Assembly (NCBI GenBank): GCA_963575745.1 | Contig: CAUYUJ010014347.1 | Location: 12,501 to 76,500, forward strand | DNA from: Prorocentrum cordatum | Lineage: Eukaryota; Sar; Dinophyceae; Prorocentrales; Prorocentraceae | Direction of reading: 5' to 3' | DNA: 64,000 nucleotides | Part shown: positions 21,224 through 29,645 of the stretch, piece after piece | Position numbering within the stretch: position 1 is the first letter of the stretch | Layout: the number at the start of each line of letters is the position of its first letter | Position numbers and translations under genes: made by a program | The notes under the pieces: generated by a model | The model's database searches: none | Told to the model about the DNA's origin: nothing | What the model saw: only the letters and a program-made list of their open reading frames with translations

Positions 21224-21523
21224 GTGTCGGCGAGACTCGACCCGCTGCTGCAGCTGCGCAGCCGCCGCGCAAAGGCCGAACTTTTATTTGCCTGGGATGC
21301 TTCGGGCGTTGCCGCAGGCAAGTTCGACAAGAGCTTCGGCGGCAAGGGCAAAGGCAAGGGCAAAGGCAAGGGCTGGGGCCCGGGCGTCGGCTTCGTGCCC
21401 GGCGGCTGTCTCGGCTTCGCGCCCGCGGGCGGCGGCGGCGGCTGCAGCGGCGGCACCTCCAACTCCTTCAGCAAGGCGTCCGGAGGCCAGCGGCTTTTTG
21501 CGCCCGAATGGGGAGGACGATAG
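21224..21523 (+). CDS. Gly/Lys-rich open frame, possible exon
   Basis: A 99-codon frame with sequence unlike a simple repeat at its start (RLDPLLQLRSRRAKAELLFA), then FGGKGKGKGKGKGW, a Gly/Pro stretch and an Asn/Ser/Lys tail. The first codon is GTG, so a start is not established and this may be an internal exon. Gly-Lys low-complexity segments are frequent in dinoflagellate RNA-binding proteins; a weaker relative is at 1833-2043. Function unknown. Confidence 0.3.
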   Translation: MSARLDPLLQLRSRRAKAELLFAWDASGVAAGKFDKSFGGKGKGKGKGKGWGPGVGFVPGGCLGFAPAGGGGGCSGGTSNSFSKASGGQRLFAPEWGGR

Positions 21524-21572
21524 CGAGGATGCTGCGACGGGGCTAGGACGAGGATCAACCCGTTCCAGAGCT

Positions 21573-21684
21573 AAACTTTTGTGCTCCGCTCGGATTTCTT
21601 AGAGATCTGCGCTGGGCCCCCCCCCCCGGCGGCGCTTCCGGCGCCGCCCCTGTTCAATAAATCCGCGCAGAGCGCCGAAAGTTT
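21573..21684. mobile_element. foldback family F1, copy a
   Basis: Inverted arms: left AAACTTTTGTGCTCCGCTCG, right the reverse complement of AAACTTTCGGCGCTCTGCG. The centre contains GCGCTGGGCCCC and GGCGCCGCC. Related copies are at 24437, 25360, 28392 and 39594. No coding capacity; probably non-autonomous. Confidence 0.6.
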
Positions 21685-21882
21685 CTGCTTATGCATTTGT
21701 TTCTTCTGCTAGGGAACGCTTGTCCCAGGGCGCCTGGAAAGTTTACACCTTGACGCCGCCCTGGGACAGACGTCCCAGACGGCGGAGCAGTTTACGAAAT
21801 GCCGTTATTCGCCCGCCGAGTGTTGTTTCGAGACGTTGGTGGCTTGGCACGTATCCGATTTCGCGTCGTGGCGCCCACCCGG

Positions 21883-21944
21883 AGGAGGAGGAGGAGGAGG
21901 AGGAGGAGGAGGAGGAGGAGGAGGAGGAGGAGGAGGAGGAGGAG
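21883..21944 (+). repeat. (GGA)n microsatellite
   Basis: Uninterrupted GGA triplets, about 20 units. Confidence 0.95.
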
Positions 21945-22086
21945 GGCCCGCCGGTTCGTCGCGGGGCCCCTCGTCGCAGCGGGTCGTGTGAGGCTCGGTG
22001 AGCTGGTCTCGGACGGCCTCCCGGACCTGGTGTGGGCGGTCCAGTGTCGATCTCCGTCTGGCAGGGGGGAGTCGGCCCTAGACTCA

Positions 22087-22241
22087 AGTCGGGCGTGTCC
22101 CTCTACAGGAGGAGTATTCAGGAATAGCACACAAAAAAGTTGGGGGACGATCTGTTGACTATTTTTGATGATTTGCTGATTATTTTTGTTGGTATGTTTG
22201 GTTTTTCGTCCACGATCCGCCTGTAGGAGGCCCGACCTAAG
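22087..22241. mobile_element. MITE family M, copy 1 (155 bp, 10-bp TSD)
   Basis: Terminal inverted repeats: left AGTCGGGCGTGTCCCTCTAC, right end reading GTAGGAGGCCCGACCTAAG. The interior is AT-rich with GACTATTTTTGATGATTTG. Flanked by the direct repeat CCTAGACTCA at 22077-22086 and 22242-22251. The 9-10 bp duplications of the family suggest a Mutator-like transposase in trans. Confidence 0.85.
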
Positions 22242-22251
22242 CCTAGACTCA

Positions 22252-23035
22252 GGGGCCCCCAAACGGTGTGGTGACCATACCGCGTGGTGAGTCAGTGGGG
22301 ATTCGGGATCACCGCGCGGCTCTGGGACTCGGGTCGTTCTCCAAGGACGCCTCGGGCGGCTGAGACACCCGAGGTCCCAAGACCGTGCGGTGACGGACCG
22401 CGCGCGAGGACGCCTGGGATTCCGATGGGGCCCGGAGCAGACACGGCGGCGGCGGCGATGGCGGCGGCGGCGACCACCACGAGCCCCCCGCAGGCGCGCC
22501 CCGGATAGACGGCGCGCCGGCTCCGCTGCTGGTGCCGCCGCCCGGGGGCGCGCCGCACCCAGGCGTCGCGGCCGCGGCACGGGCTCTTCTCCCTCCGTTG
22601 GTGCCTCCCCGGCGGGCCCCAGCGTCGTGGAGCCACGCATGCGGGTTGCAGGCGCCGTCGTGTAGCCGACTCGGTGTTCGTGTGTCCTCACAGCGTCAGC
22701 CGTGGCCCACTTGAGCGGCGGAAGCAAAAAACAAGGGATCGTCTGCGCCGACACTAGCGCGGAAGTTGCCCGCGTGAGGTCTTGCGTGAGCGCCCTCGTT
22801 TTTAAAGTGGCGTTCCGCGTCGGCGGCCCGCGTAAGCCACCGCGTGGGGTCGCGGTGCCGTCTCGCGTAAGACCTGTTTTTGATCGTCCGTCAGTCGTTC
22901 TCTTTCACTGCGGTCGTGGAGCAGGCGGAGGGCTGAGCAGGCGCGGCGCAGCGCCGACTCCCGTGGCAAGCGCCGGCCCCATCCGTGACCACCCCCGTCG
23001 CCCCGCTCCACAGACTCGATGATCCCGAGGACGTG
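22252..23035. other. no gene recognised; one weak inverted repeat inside
   Basis: GC-rich sequence. At 22772-22876 the arms GAGGTCTTGCGTGAG and GTCTCGCGTAAGACCT are inverted relative to each other, and a related pair is at 61576-61681. Open frames (up to ~114 codons) lack motifs. Confidence 0.35.
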
Positions 23036-23039
23036 TGTT

Positions 23040-23165
23040 ACAGTCGGAACGAGGTATAAGGTCGAGGTCGGTTCGGGGAGGGTCCCCTCGTGTTCTTCGT
23101 ATTTGTTACCTGTTCTGCTGCACCCTGGGGAGGGTACCCTGGGATGCTAGCCTTCTGATGTTTCA
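23040..23165. repeat. dispersed repeat R2, copy 1
   Basis: Shares GAGGTATAAG, GAGGTCGGTTCG and CTGGGGAGGGTACCCTGGGATG-like blocks with 24815-24985 and 58468-58640. The minus-strand translation is similarly conserved among copies (pattern GYPPxxAxE...TKxTRxPS). Confidence 0.75.
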
Positions 23166-23370
23166 ACCTGCTGTAGCCTTGATCACCAGGAAGAACTTCG
23201 AGCACCAGGAAAGTGCCGAAGCTGAAGGGATTTCTCGCGTCGGGCCCCGGGAGGCGATACTCGTTCGACACTTGGCCGAGGTGTTGAGCAGGCACTGTTT
23301 CGATATTTCTCTGGGGGCTCGAAGTTCTGTCTGGGAGGTGGTCCCCACGCAGGACCTGGCGCAGTGCTAG
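23161..23370 (+). CDS. hypothetical small frame or exon
   Basis: About 69 codons from an ATG at 23159-23161, reading FQPAVALITRKNFEHQE and then a mixed, non-repetitive composition to a TAG at about 23368. It sits between repeat R2 and MITE-M copy 3. Similar sequence GATGTTCCAACCTACTGTGG occurs at 61800, so part may belong to a dispersed element. No family recognised. Confidence 0.2.
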   Translation, partial: FQPAVALITRKNFEHQESAEAEGISRVGPREAILVRHLAEVLSRHCFDISLGARSSVWEVVPTQDLAQC

Positions 23371-23488
23371 CCCGCGCGTGTGTTTACCCCGCTCGGCTCC
23401 GCCGGCAGCGCGCCGCCTGCGTCGGCCCCCGTGGCGCCGCTTGCGTCGTGTCCTGACTGGCCTCGGTGGACAAGGGGCACGTTGTGTT

Positions 23489-23772
23489 CAGTCGGGCATG
23501 TCCCTCTGTCCCTCTACAGGAGGAATTGTCGTGACGATGTTTCGTGCTCTCGTGACTCTTAATTGATTTCATGGGGGGATTATTTGTTACTCCGAGTTTA
23601 TTGATAAGCGTCGGGGGGCGTGCCACCGCGAGCCGAAGGCGCTCCGACCCCCGTCGCGGCACGACGACGAGGCGAGGTTGACCCCTGACGGGCGGGTACC
23701 CCCCCACGCTGATCCAGAATCCAGGGTAGTGCTTCTCCAACGTCCGCCCGTAGGGAGGCGTGCCCGACCTGA
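23489..23772. mobile_element. MITE family M, copy 3 (~284 bp, 9-bp TSD)
   Basis: Left terminal sequence CAGTCGGGCATGTCCCTCTG and right end GGCGTGCCCGACCTGA are the family-M inverted repeats. The direct repeat ACGTTGTGT flanks it at 23479-23487 and 23773-23781. It is longer than the other copies because 23585-23700 carries a segment (R5) also found at 39728-39890. Confidence 0.75.
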
Positions 23773-23934
23773 ACGTTGTGTGGCGCCGGCGCATGCGTTC
23801 TGAGGATCATCGGTAGACGTGCGGCCGGCGGCCGGAGGGGGGCCTCGAGGGCGGAGTCCGGCGGCGAGCCCAGGGGGGAAGCGAGGAGGGGAGTGCCTTC
23901 ATTCGAAGAAGGTCAGACGATCGCAAACACTGAT

Positions 23935-24095
23935 CAAGGGGGCGTGGATTAGCGAGGGGTCCCGTTTCCATGGGAAATCGCGGATTTCCGCCGCCGAGCG
24001 AGGCGGCGCCGGCCGCATTTTGGGGAGGGCACCTGCCCCGATCCATGGATTTGGGGACCGCGCGCCAGATCCATGGATCGCTAATCCATGTTTGC
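23935..24095. mobile_element. foldback element, single copy
   Basis: Arms GCGTGGATTAGCGA (23942-) and TCGCTAATCCATG (24078-) are inverted. ATCCATGGAT palindromes occur twice between them and GCAAAC/GTTTGCG lie near the ends. No relative was seen elsewhere in the window. Confidence 0.45.
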
Positions 24096-24270
24096 GCGCC
24101 CCTGAGAGTGGCCCCCATGACCCGTCCCCACCGCTTACCGCGCGCTGGCGCTCCTCCCGAGCTGTTTCTTGTGGCGGCCCGCTCAGGGTCGAAGCACTGC
24201 CCCATGACATGAGTCCGTAGACGACGGGCAGCAGATCCGTCCTGCTTGTGTTCTAGCGGGCGAAGAGCTT

Positions 24271-24373
24271 GGCGGCGCGCAGAGGGGTGGTAGGGGGAGG
24301 GGGAAGGCGTCCTAGAAGGAGGCTGCTTCTTAGAAGCCTTCCCCCGCTCCCCCTACCCCCTCTTCGCGCCGCC
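24271..24373. mobile_element. foldback family F3, copy a
   Basis: Left arm GGCGGCGCGCAGAGGGG...GGGGAAGGC (24271-24308) pairs with the right arm GCCTTCCCCC...CGCGCCGCC (24336-24373), about 38 bp with few mismatches. The loop contains CTAGAAGGAGG and CTTCTTAGAAG. A second copy is at 44257-44414. Confidence 0.65.
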
Positions 24374-24436
24374 AAAGAAGGTATCACATATACTTTTTCG
24401 CCGTCGGGAATCGAAGACAAAAAACACCATAAACAT

Positions 24437-24577
24437 AAACTTTTGCGCTCCGCGCGGATTTCTTGGATCTGCGCTGGGCCCCCTGACGGCACTTCGGCGC
24501 CGCCCCTGGCACGCTCCGCGCGCCAGAGAGAGGGGCCCAGCGCGGCTCTGAGAAGTCCGCGCGGAGCGCCGACAGTC
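24437..24577. mobile_element. foldback family F1, copy b
   Basis: Nested inverted repeats: AAACTTTTGCGCTCCGCGCG pairs with CGCGCGGAGCGCCGACAGT at the right, and CTGCGCTGGGCCCC pairs with GGGGCCCAGCGCGG inside. It is followed by TTTGTTCCCCTACAGG, which resembles a 3' splice site. Confidence 0.7.
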
Positions 24578-24814
24578 TATGCTTGTGCCGTTGTTTGTTC
24601 CCCTACAGGGGGGAAGTGAGAAGGAGAAGGCATTCTCAGAAGGCTCAGAAGTCCTGGCCTTCTGTCACTAGACGTAAGAGTGGCCCTTCGCCGGATTGAC
24701 CTTTGGTGCGGACCCACCGGGGTCCCCGATCACCGAACACGTTGCGATAGTGGCATCTTGTGTGTTTAGCCAACCCCGCGCCCCCCCAAAAACCGCGCAC
24801 CGATATAGTCGCAC

Positions 24815-24985
24815 CGAGGTATAAGATCGAGCTCGACTCAGGGAGGGTACCCTGATGTTTTTCGTGCTTCTTGGAAGCTCTTGTGCATCCTGGGGAGGGT
24901 ACCCTTGGATGTTCAGTGTGTTTGGGCCGACGGCGGGTCTCATGTTCTTGAAGGATGTGCTTCTGGCCAAGGTCCCAGTGTACTC
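24815..24985. repeat. dispersed repeat R2, copy 2
   Basis: CGAGGTATAAGATCGAG ... TGCATCCTGGGGAGGGTACC ... GGGTCTCATGTTCTTGA, closest to the copy at 58468-58640. Confidence 0.75.
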
Positions 24986-25169
24986 ACGGGCTCAGGTCGG
25001 CCATCTGCGGTCTCACTCTGGACAGATCCGTCGCTCCAGCTCCTTCTGCGCCCCTGCCCCCTCTGCCAGCCGCTTGCTGCGGCATCCTTGTCGAGCGGGC
25101 CCTTCGGCGCTGGCCTGGTCTTCCTCCGCAGGGACATCGAAAACCAGAAGAGGCCTTGGCATTTGGTAG

Positions 25170-25340
25170 GTTCGTGTCGTGTCGACGCTGCGGCGGCCCC
25201 GCCGCGGGCGTTCAAGGTTGAACACCGCCAGCGGCCCAGAATCGGACAGTACGGAACGATCTGGCGATTGAAAAATTGCCGATCGCCCAAGTTTGTACTA
25301 TCCACGCGCTGTCAGGAACCAGCGCCAGGGTCGTCATGAC
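25170..25340. repeat. dispersed repeat R6, copy 1
   Basis: Contains TTCAAGGTTGAACACCGCCA and CAGAATCG, then a diverged tail ending in CCAGCGCCAGGG. It aligns along its length with 27478-27645. Confidence 0.65.
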
Positions 25341-25359
25341 GCGAATCCGCCGTAATCTT

Positions 25360-25496
25360 TCGGAGGTCCGCGCGGATTCCTGGTGTGGGCGCTGGGCCCC
25401 CCTCCGTGGGCGCCGCTGGAGAGCGCCAGGGGCGACGCCGGAGGCGCCACCCGGGGGGGTCCAGCGCCGACCCGAGGAGTCCGCGCGGGCATTCGA
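25360..25496. mobile_element. foldback family F1, copy c
   Basis: Left TTCGGAGGTCCGCGCGG and right GGAGTCCGCGCGGGCATTCG are inverted. The centre has GGGCGCTGGGCCCC and GTCCAGCGCCGAC. The sequence after it ends in a CTTTCTGGTTCCTCCAGG splice-acceptor-like run. Confidence 0.6.
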
Positions 25497-25549
25497 CAGT
25501 TTCGGCTGATTCAGCTTTCTGGTTCCTCCAGGAGATCGGAGGGCAGCAG

Positions 25550-25680
25550 CCATACACCTACACCGATCCTGGCCAGGCGGACCCTGGGCCCAGGATCGGT
25601 GCATAGGCCTTCCTGCCCAAGCCAGGAGGTCGTACACCACGATTCTGGGCCCAGGATGGGCCTGGCCAAGAGCGGCATGG
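25550..25680. repeat. inverted-repeat cluster (CCGATCCTGG / CCAGGATCGG)
   Basis: CACCGATCCTGG pairs with CCCAGGATCGGTG across ~20 bp, and a further GGGCCCAGGATGGGCC lies to the right. The motif GATCCTGGGC recurs at both edges of MITE-M copy 2, so this may be the sequence into which that element inserted. Confidence 0.45.
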
Positions 25681-25891
25681 GTGCCTAGTTGGTGCCCTCC
25701 TGGGAGAGGCCGAGGGAGCGGGTCCGGCGTGCGAGAGGCAGAGCGGGGAGAGCAGCCTGCTTGGCCTCTCCCGACTCGGCACCCGCCCGAGCCCCCCCCC
25801 CCCCCCTCCGCAGGGGGGAGGCGGAGGCCGGAGGGCGGCCACGGCGCAGGCCGCACCTCGCACTGCTTCCGGCCACGCAGATCCTGGGCTT

Positions 25892-26046
25892 CAGTCGGGC
25901 GTGTCCCTCTGCAGGAGGAGTAGTCAAAAATGGTTCCGAAATAGTCGGGGGAGGAGTTTCCGACTATTTTTGACCAGTTTGAGTATTTTTCGATTATTTG
26001 TGAGTTTTCGTTTAAAATCCGCCTGTAGGAGGACATGCCCGACCTA
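25892..26046. mobile_element. MITE family M, copy 2 (155 bp, 9-bp TSD)
   Basis: Left CAGTCGGGCGTGTCCCTCTG, right GTAGGAGGACATGCCCGACC, interior GACTATTTTTGACC. The direct repeat ATCCTGGGC flanks it at 25881-25889 and 26047-26055. Same length as copy 1. Confidence 0.8.
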
Positions 26047-26099
26047 ATCCTGGGCCTGGCCAGTGTCCCTGCAGGCGTGCAGTTGGCGCCCTCCTGATG

Positions 26100-26190
26100 C
26101 GCAGAAGGCATCTACGAGCCTCCTCATCCGCCTCCGCCTCCTCATCCGCCTCCTCCTCCTCCTCCTCCTCCTCCTCCTCCTCCGTTCCTG
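26100..26190 (-). repeat. (TCC)n microsatellite
   Basis: TCC triplets with CGCCTCC interruptions at the left. Confidence 0.85.
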
Positions 26191-27124
26191 CCTACTCCTT
26201 CCGACCGACGGGGAAAGGCCATCGAGGTGGCCAGCGAGCGCCCCGCCTTGAAAAGGCGCCTCCGCACACCCGTTCGTGTCGGACGGCAGCGCAGGCTTGC
26301 GCTTCTGGCCGTAACTGTCCAGGAAGTGGAGGCCGTCCTGGGCGCACGGTGTGGACGACTTCCAGCCGAGGCCGGGCGGGTCTGCACTCTGTGCACCCAT
26401 CCTGGGGCCTGTAGGATGCGCCCCGCCAGGCACGGCGGTGCGGATGCCCTCCTGCGTGCCCGAGAGGCGGGTCCCGTCGGGCGTGCGGGTGGCGGAGGGC
26501 GAGAGGGCGGGCGTCTGGGCGGAGGATCGAGGCGGGGGAGGGGGGGGTAACGGCGCGCAACGGGGCAGGGGAGGGCAGCAGAGAGGTGCGCTGGCGCGGG
26601 GTTCGGGGTCCAACCGCGTCCTGCGAGCTCTGGCCCAGGCCGGTTCTGTCGGCGCGCGCTTTCTAGTTGCGGCGGTCCGTGTTCGGGGTCGGGTCTCGGA
26701 GTTCCGGGCTGGGGCCGCCTCGTGCTGTCCCTGCCTACTTCTCGCTCCTCGCCCCACCCCTCTGGCGCCCTGCTCCCTTTTCTCCCTCCCTCCTCCCTCC
26801 TCTCTCGCTCCTCCCTCTCTCTCTCTCTTTCTCTCCTCTCTCCCTCCCTCAAACCGCGTTTCCTCGAGGGCCAGAGTAGCCCACGAAGCGCTCGATGTCA
26901 CTCTGGCGGCGTCCGCGCCCCCCTGCTTCATTCCTTTCCCTCCCTTCCCTCCCTGCTTCCCTCCCTCCCTCCCCCCCATTCCGTTCGCTGGCCGTCCCCA
27001 GCAGGCGCGCCCCCCACGAGCGGCCCCTTCAACCAGATGGGCATCGCGGGCGTGGCCCCCGCGAAGCGGCGGGCGCCGCAGGCGCCTCCCGCTGCTGCGG
27101 CGAAGCGTCCTTACTCAGGAGGAA
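26191..27124. other. no gene recognised; C/T-rich tract at 26750-26990
   Basis: GC-rich sequence with a CTCCCTCCCT-rich stretch. A Pro/Ala-rich frame ends near 27147 on the plus strand but has no motif and runs into the low-complexity tract, so it is not called. Confidence 0.35.
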
Positions 27125-27129
27125 AAGAA

Positions 27130-27280
27130 ACACACAGACACAATTAATCGTCGATCCCCCAGAAAATATAGGAAAATATGGGAATTGGGTGGGAAGACAA
27201 AAACCCAGAAAATATGGGAAAATATGGGGAATCATTTTATTTGTGTGTACTTATTTGTGTGTCCCAGGGCCCCTTCACTT
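27130..27280. repeat. dispersed repeat R3, copy 1
   Basis: AT-rich block with GGAAAATATGGGAA, GGGAAGACRAAAMMCCAGAAA and TTTATTTGTGTGT, matching 39420-39575 in the same order. Confidence 0.8.
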
Positions 27281-27288
27281 ACCTGCCT

Positions 27289-27474
27289 ACAGTGGAGACC
27301 CATGCCAAGAAGCACCCAGCTTGCCTCAAGGGTGCCATGGGTTTCTTGGGCTTCGATGGTTCTGCTAAGGAAAGCGTGACGTTCCCACACCAAAAATCAG
27401 TGGGCGCCCTGGGGTCTCAGGGTTGGGTCTGTGGAAGGTTTCTTGTGGTCGGGCCCCTACTGTATGGCAGGCTC
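27289..27474. repeat. dispersed repeat R4, copy 1
   Basis: Matches 61803-61996 over ~190 bp, including CATGCCAAGAAGCACCC, GGTGCCATGGGTTTCTTGG and GCCCTGGGGTCTCAGGGTT. Function unknown. Confidence 0.85.
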
Positions 27475-27477
27475 GCG

Positions 27478-27645
27478 TCGTGTCGGCCGGCGGCGACCCC
27501 AGCGCGGGCGTGCAAGGTTGAACGCCGCCAGTGGCTCAGAATCGCCCCCTATGGAAAGGGCTGACGATCGAGAAGCCGCCGACCGTTCAAGGTTGAACAA
27601 TCGACGCGGTGTCGTAAACCAACGCCGGGGCCAACACAACACGAA
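27478..27645. repeat. dispersed repeat R6, copy 2
   Basis: GTGCAAGGTTGAACGCCGCC then CAGAATCG and a tail with CCAACGCCGGGG, aligning with 25170-25340. Another short CAAGGTTGAAC lies inside at 27588. Confidence 0.65.
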
Positions 27646-27849
27646 CCTTCAGTATAGGCCCTCCGAAAAATATTCTAAGACGATGCCATGGCTTGCACGC
27701 AATGCTCTTCGAACATTCCTGGCTTAGGCAGGCCTGTTTTAATGCGTCGCTTTCATGCTCGAAGAACGAGTTCTTGATGTTATTGGACCGTTTTCCCGAG
27801 AAGTCTCCCTGGTGGGCCTGCAGAAATGCCGGGACGGGGGGTCCCTGCT

Positions 27850-27902
27850 CAAATGCGGAGGAGGAGGATTAGGAGGAGGAGGAGGAGGAGGAGGAGGAGG
27901 AA
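27850..27902 (+). repeat. (GGA)n microsatellite
   Basis: GGAGGAGGATTAGGAGGAGG and on to 27902. 27903-28390 after it contains no recognised gene or repeat. Confidence 0.9.
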
Positions 27903-28391
27903 GGACTCTGATATCTTAGCGTTGTGAGAAAGTATATGCGCAAGGTATTTCGGCCACTTTCGGCCTGCGGGGAGGCCTTTTTCTGGGCTAGGGGGCCGCC
28001 ATGAGCGACTCCAGGATGAAGAGCTGGTCCCCAGGAAGAGGCCCAGACCTCTGAGGGGAGCCACGCTGTGAAAGCAACATGCCATCGGACGGATGGGGAG
28101 GAGCGCGGAGGATCGGGTCGGACGAGTGGGTGGGGTAGGGAGAGGGGTGGGGTACAGCAGTTTCTGCATGCAGCCGATTTCGGCCCCGCCGTTGGGCGCT
28201 TTCCTTGATAAAGCGGCGCCAGAAGCAGGGGCTACGTGAGGTGATCTGCTATCCCCCTCCGGCACTGACTCCCTCCTCACTAACCACACCATGTCGTTCA
28301 CCGCGAGGAGACCTTCTCGGGATTTTTCCTCCCCTGTCGGCGACTGCCCCCGTCCTTCTTTCGGTGATCAAGCAATGACAGAACCATGAAA

Positions 28392-28524
28392 ATTCGGAGG
28401 TCCGCGCAACTGCCTCGGGTCTGCGCTCGACCCCCCTCTCTGGCGCGCGGAGCGCGCTAGGGTCGGCGCCGGAGGCGCCGCCAGGGGTGTCCAGCGCCGA
28501 CCCGAGGAATTTCCGTGGACCTCA
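28392..28524. mobile_element. foldback family F1, copy d
   Basis: Left ATTCGGAGGTCCGCG and right TTTCCGTGGACCTCAGA are inverted. The inner GGTCTGCGCTCGACCCCC pairs with GGGTGTCCAGCGCCGACCC. Downstream TATGCTTATG and TTCCCC match the sequence after copies a and b. Confidence 0.6.
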
Positions 28525-28565
28525 GAGTTTGTATGCTTATGTCATTTCATTGTTCCCCTGTGATT

Positions 28566-28754
28566 CTTGCTCCCGCGGCCAGGTCGGTCGGTATCGGTGT
28601 CGCGGTTTGTCTCTTCGCTGTCGCGGTGTTCCTCCTCTTTGCTCGCTATCTGCCCTCTGCCTGGTCATGGTCTGCTCCGGGTCCGTCCGCAGGATCCGTG
28701 AGATCCGGTGTCGCGCGGAATCTGCGAGATCGCGAAGAAGAGCGGCTGGAGCTT
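28566..28754 (+). CDS. possible exon with a transmembrane-like segment
   Basis: In the frame starting at 28515, residues ~24-47 read VGIGVAVCLFAVAVFLLFAR, a convincing hydrophobic helix, followed by a Ser/Pro stretch and a charged NLRDREEERLE segment. The frame then runs into a palindromic insertion (28755-28802) and a satellite, so only this part could be host coding. A CCCGCGGCCAG acceptor-like site precedes it. No family recognised; it may be chance. Confidence 0.2.
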
Positions 28755-28802
28755 AGTGGGCCCTGGAAACGACAGGGCCGCCCTGTTGTTTCCAGGGCCA
28801 CT
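28755..28802. mobile_element. 48-bp palindromic insertion with 9-bp direct repeats
   Basis: Left arm AGTGGGCCCTGGAAACGACA (continuing GGG) pairs with CCCTGTTGTTTCCAGGGCCA (continuing CT), with one mismatch and one extra G; the centre is CCG. GGCTGGAGC flanks it at 28744-28752 and 28806-28814, consistent with a target duplication of an extremely short foldback element. Confidence 0.6.
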
Positions 28803-29098
28803 GAGGGCTGGAGCCCTAAACCACACCTTTCCGCTGCTTTTTTCGAGCCGGGCAGATCCGTGTTGGCCCCTGTGCCCGAAGCTGAGCGAAAAGTCGGTTG
28901 GCCGTGGCAAATTGCGGTGCCAAGATCTCAGGGGTGGAGTGCGGGCAATCTCCTTTCATGGGAACGCGAAACTCGGATTATCCGTAAGGGCTTCGCCCCT
29001 TGCCGCCGGCCCCCTCTCTCGGAGAATGGGCCATGGAAGAGCGAAGTCATGAGGCTTTGGCTTTGCCGTGAAGCAGTGTCGGGACGTATTTGTTTTTC

Positions 29099-29645
29099 GA
29101 CCCTGACCCTGCCGATCTGCGAGAGGGGTGCCGCTGAATTTCAGACATGTGGCAAATCCCTTCTGTTTTTGGACCCTGTCCCCGCCGATCTGCGAGAGGG
29201 GTGCCACCGAATTTCAGAAATGTGGCACATCCTTTTTGTTTTTGGACCCTGACCCCGCCGATCTGCGAGAGGGGTGCCACCGAATTTCAGAAATGTGGCA
29301 CATCCTTTTTGTTTTTGGACCCTGTCCCCGCCGACCTGCGTGAGGGGTGCCATCGAATTCTAGACATGCTGCGAATCCTTCTTGTTCTTGGACCCTGTCC
29401 CCGCCGATCTGCGTGAGGGGTGCCACCGAATTTCAGAAATGTGGCAAATCCTTTTTGTTCTTGGACCCTGTCCCCGCCGATCTGCGTGAGGGGTGCCACC
29501 GAATTTCAGAAATGTGGCAAATCCTTTTTGTTTTTGGACCCTGTCCCTGCCGATCTGCGTGAGGGGTGCCCCCGAATTTCAGAAATGTTGCAAATCCCTT
29601 GTGTTTTTGGACCCTGACCCCGCCGATCTGCGTGAGGGGTGTCAA
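29099..29645 (+). repeat. 73-bp satellite B, ~7.5 units with a hairpin
   Basis: GACCCTGWCCCYGCCGAYCTG starts at 29099, 29172, 29245, 29318, 29391, 29464, 29537 and 29610, always 73 bp apart. The best units contain GTGCCAC-CGA-ATTT-CAG-AAAT-GTGGCAC, a near-perfect stem. It is unrelated in sequence to satellite A (19737) but has the same period. Several frames stay open through it because 73 is not a multiple of 3 and the unit has few stops. Confidence 0.92.

Noticed and set aside
22390-22665. Ala/Arg-rich open frames in 22252-23035
   Set aside because: Very high GC makes long frames likely on every strand; no motif or splice context.
29099-29172. tRNA genes (73-bp unit size)
   Set aside because: No acceptor/T-arm pairing or GGTTCGANTCC-type B box could be found in the units of either 73-bp satellite.
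29099-29645. CRISPR array
   Set aside because: The whole 73-bp unit is repeated with no unique spacers, and the surroundings are eukaryotic. The same applies to 19737-20085.
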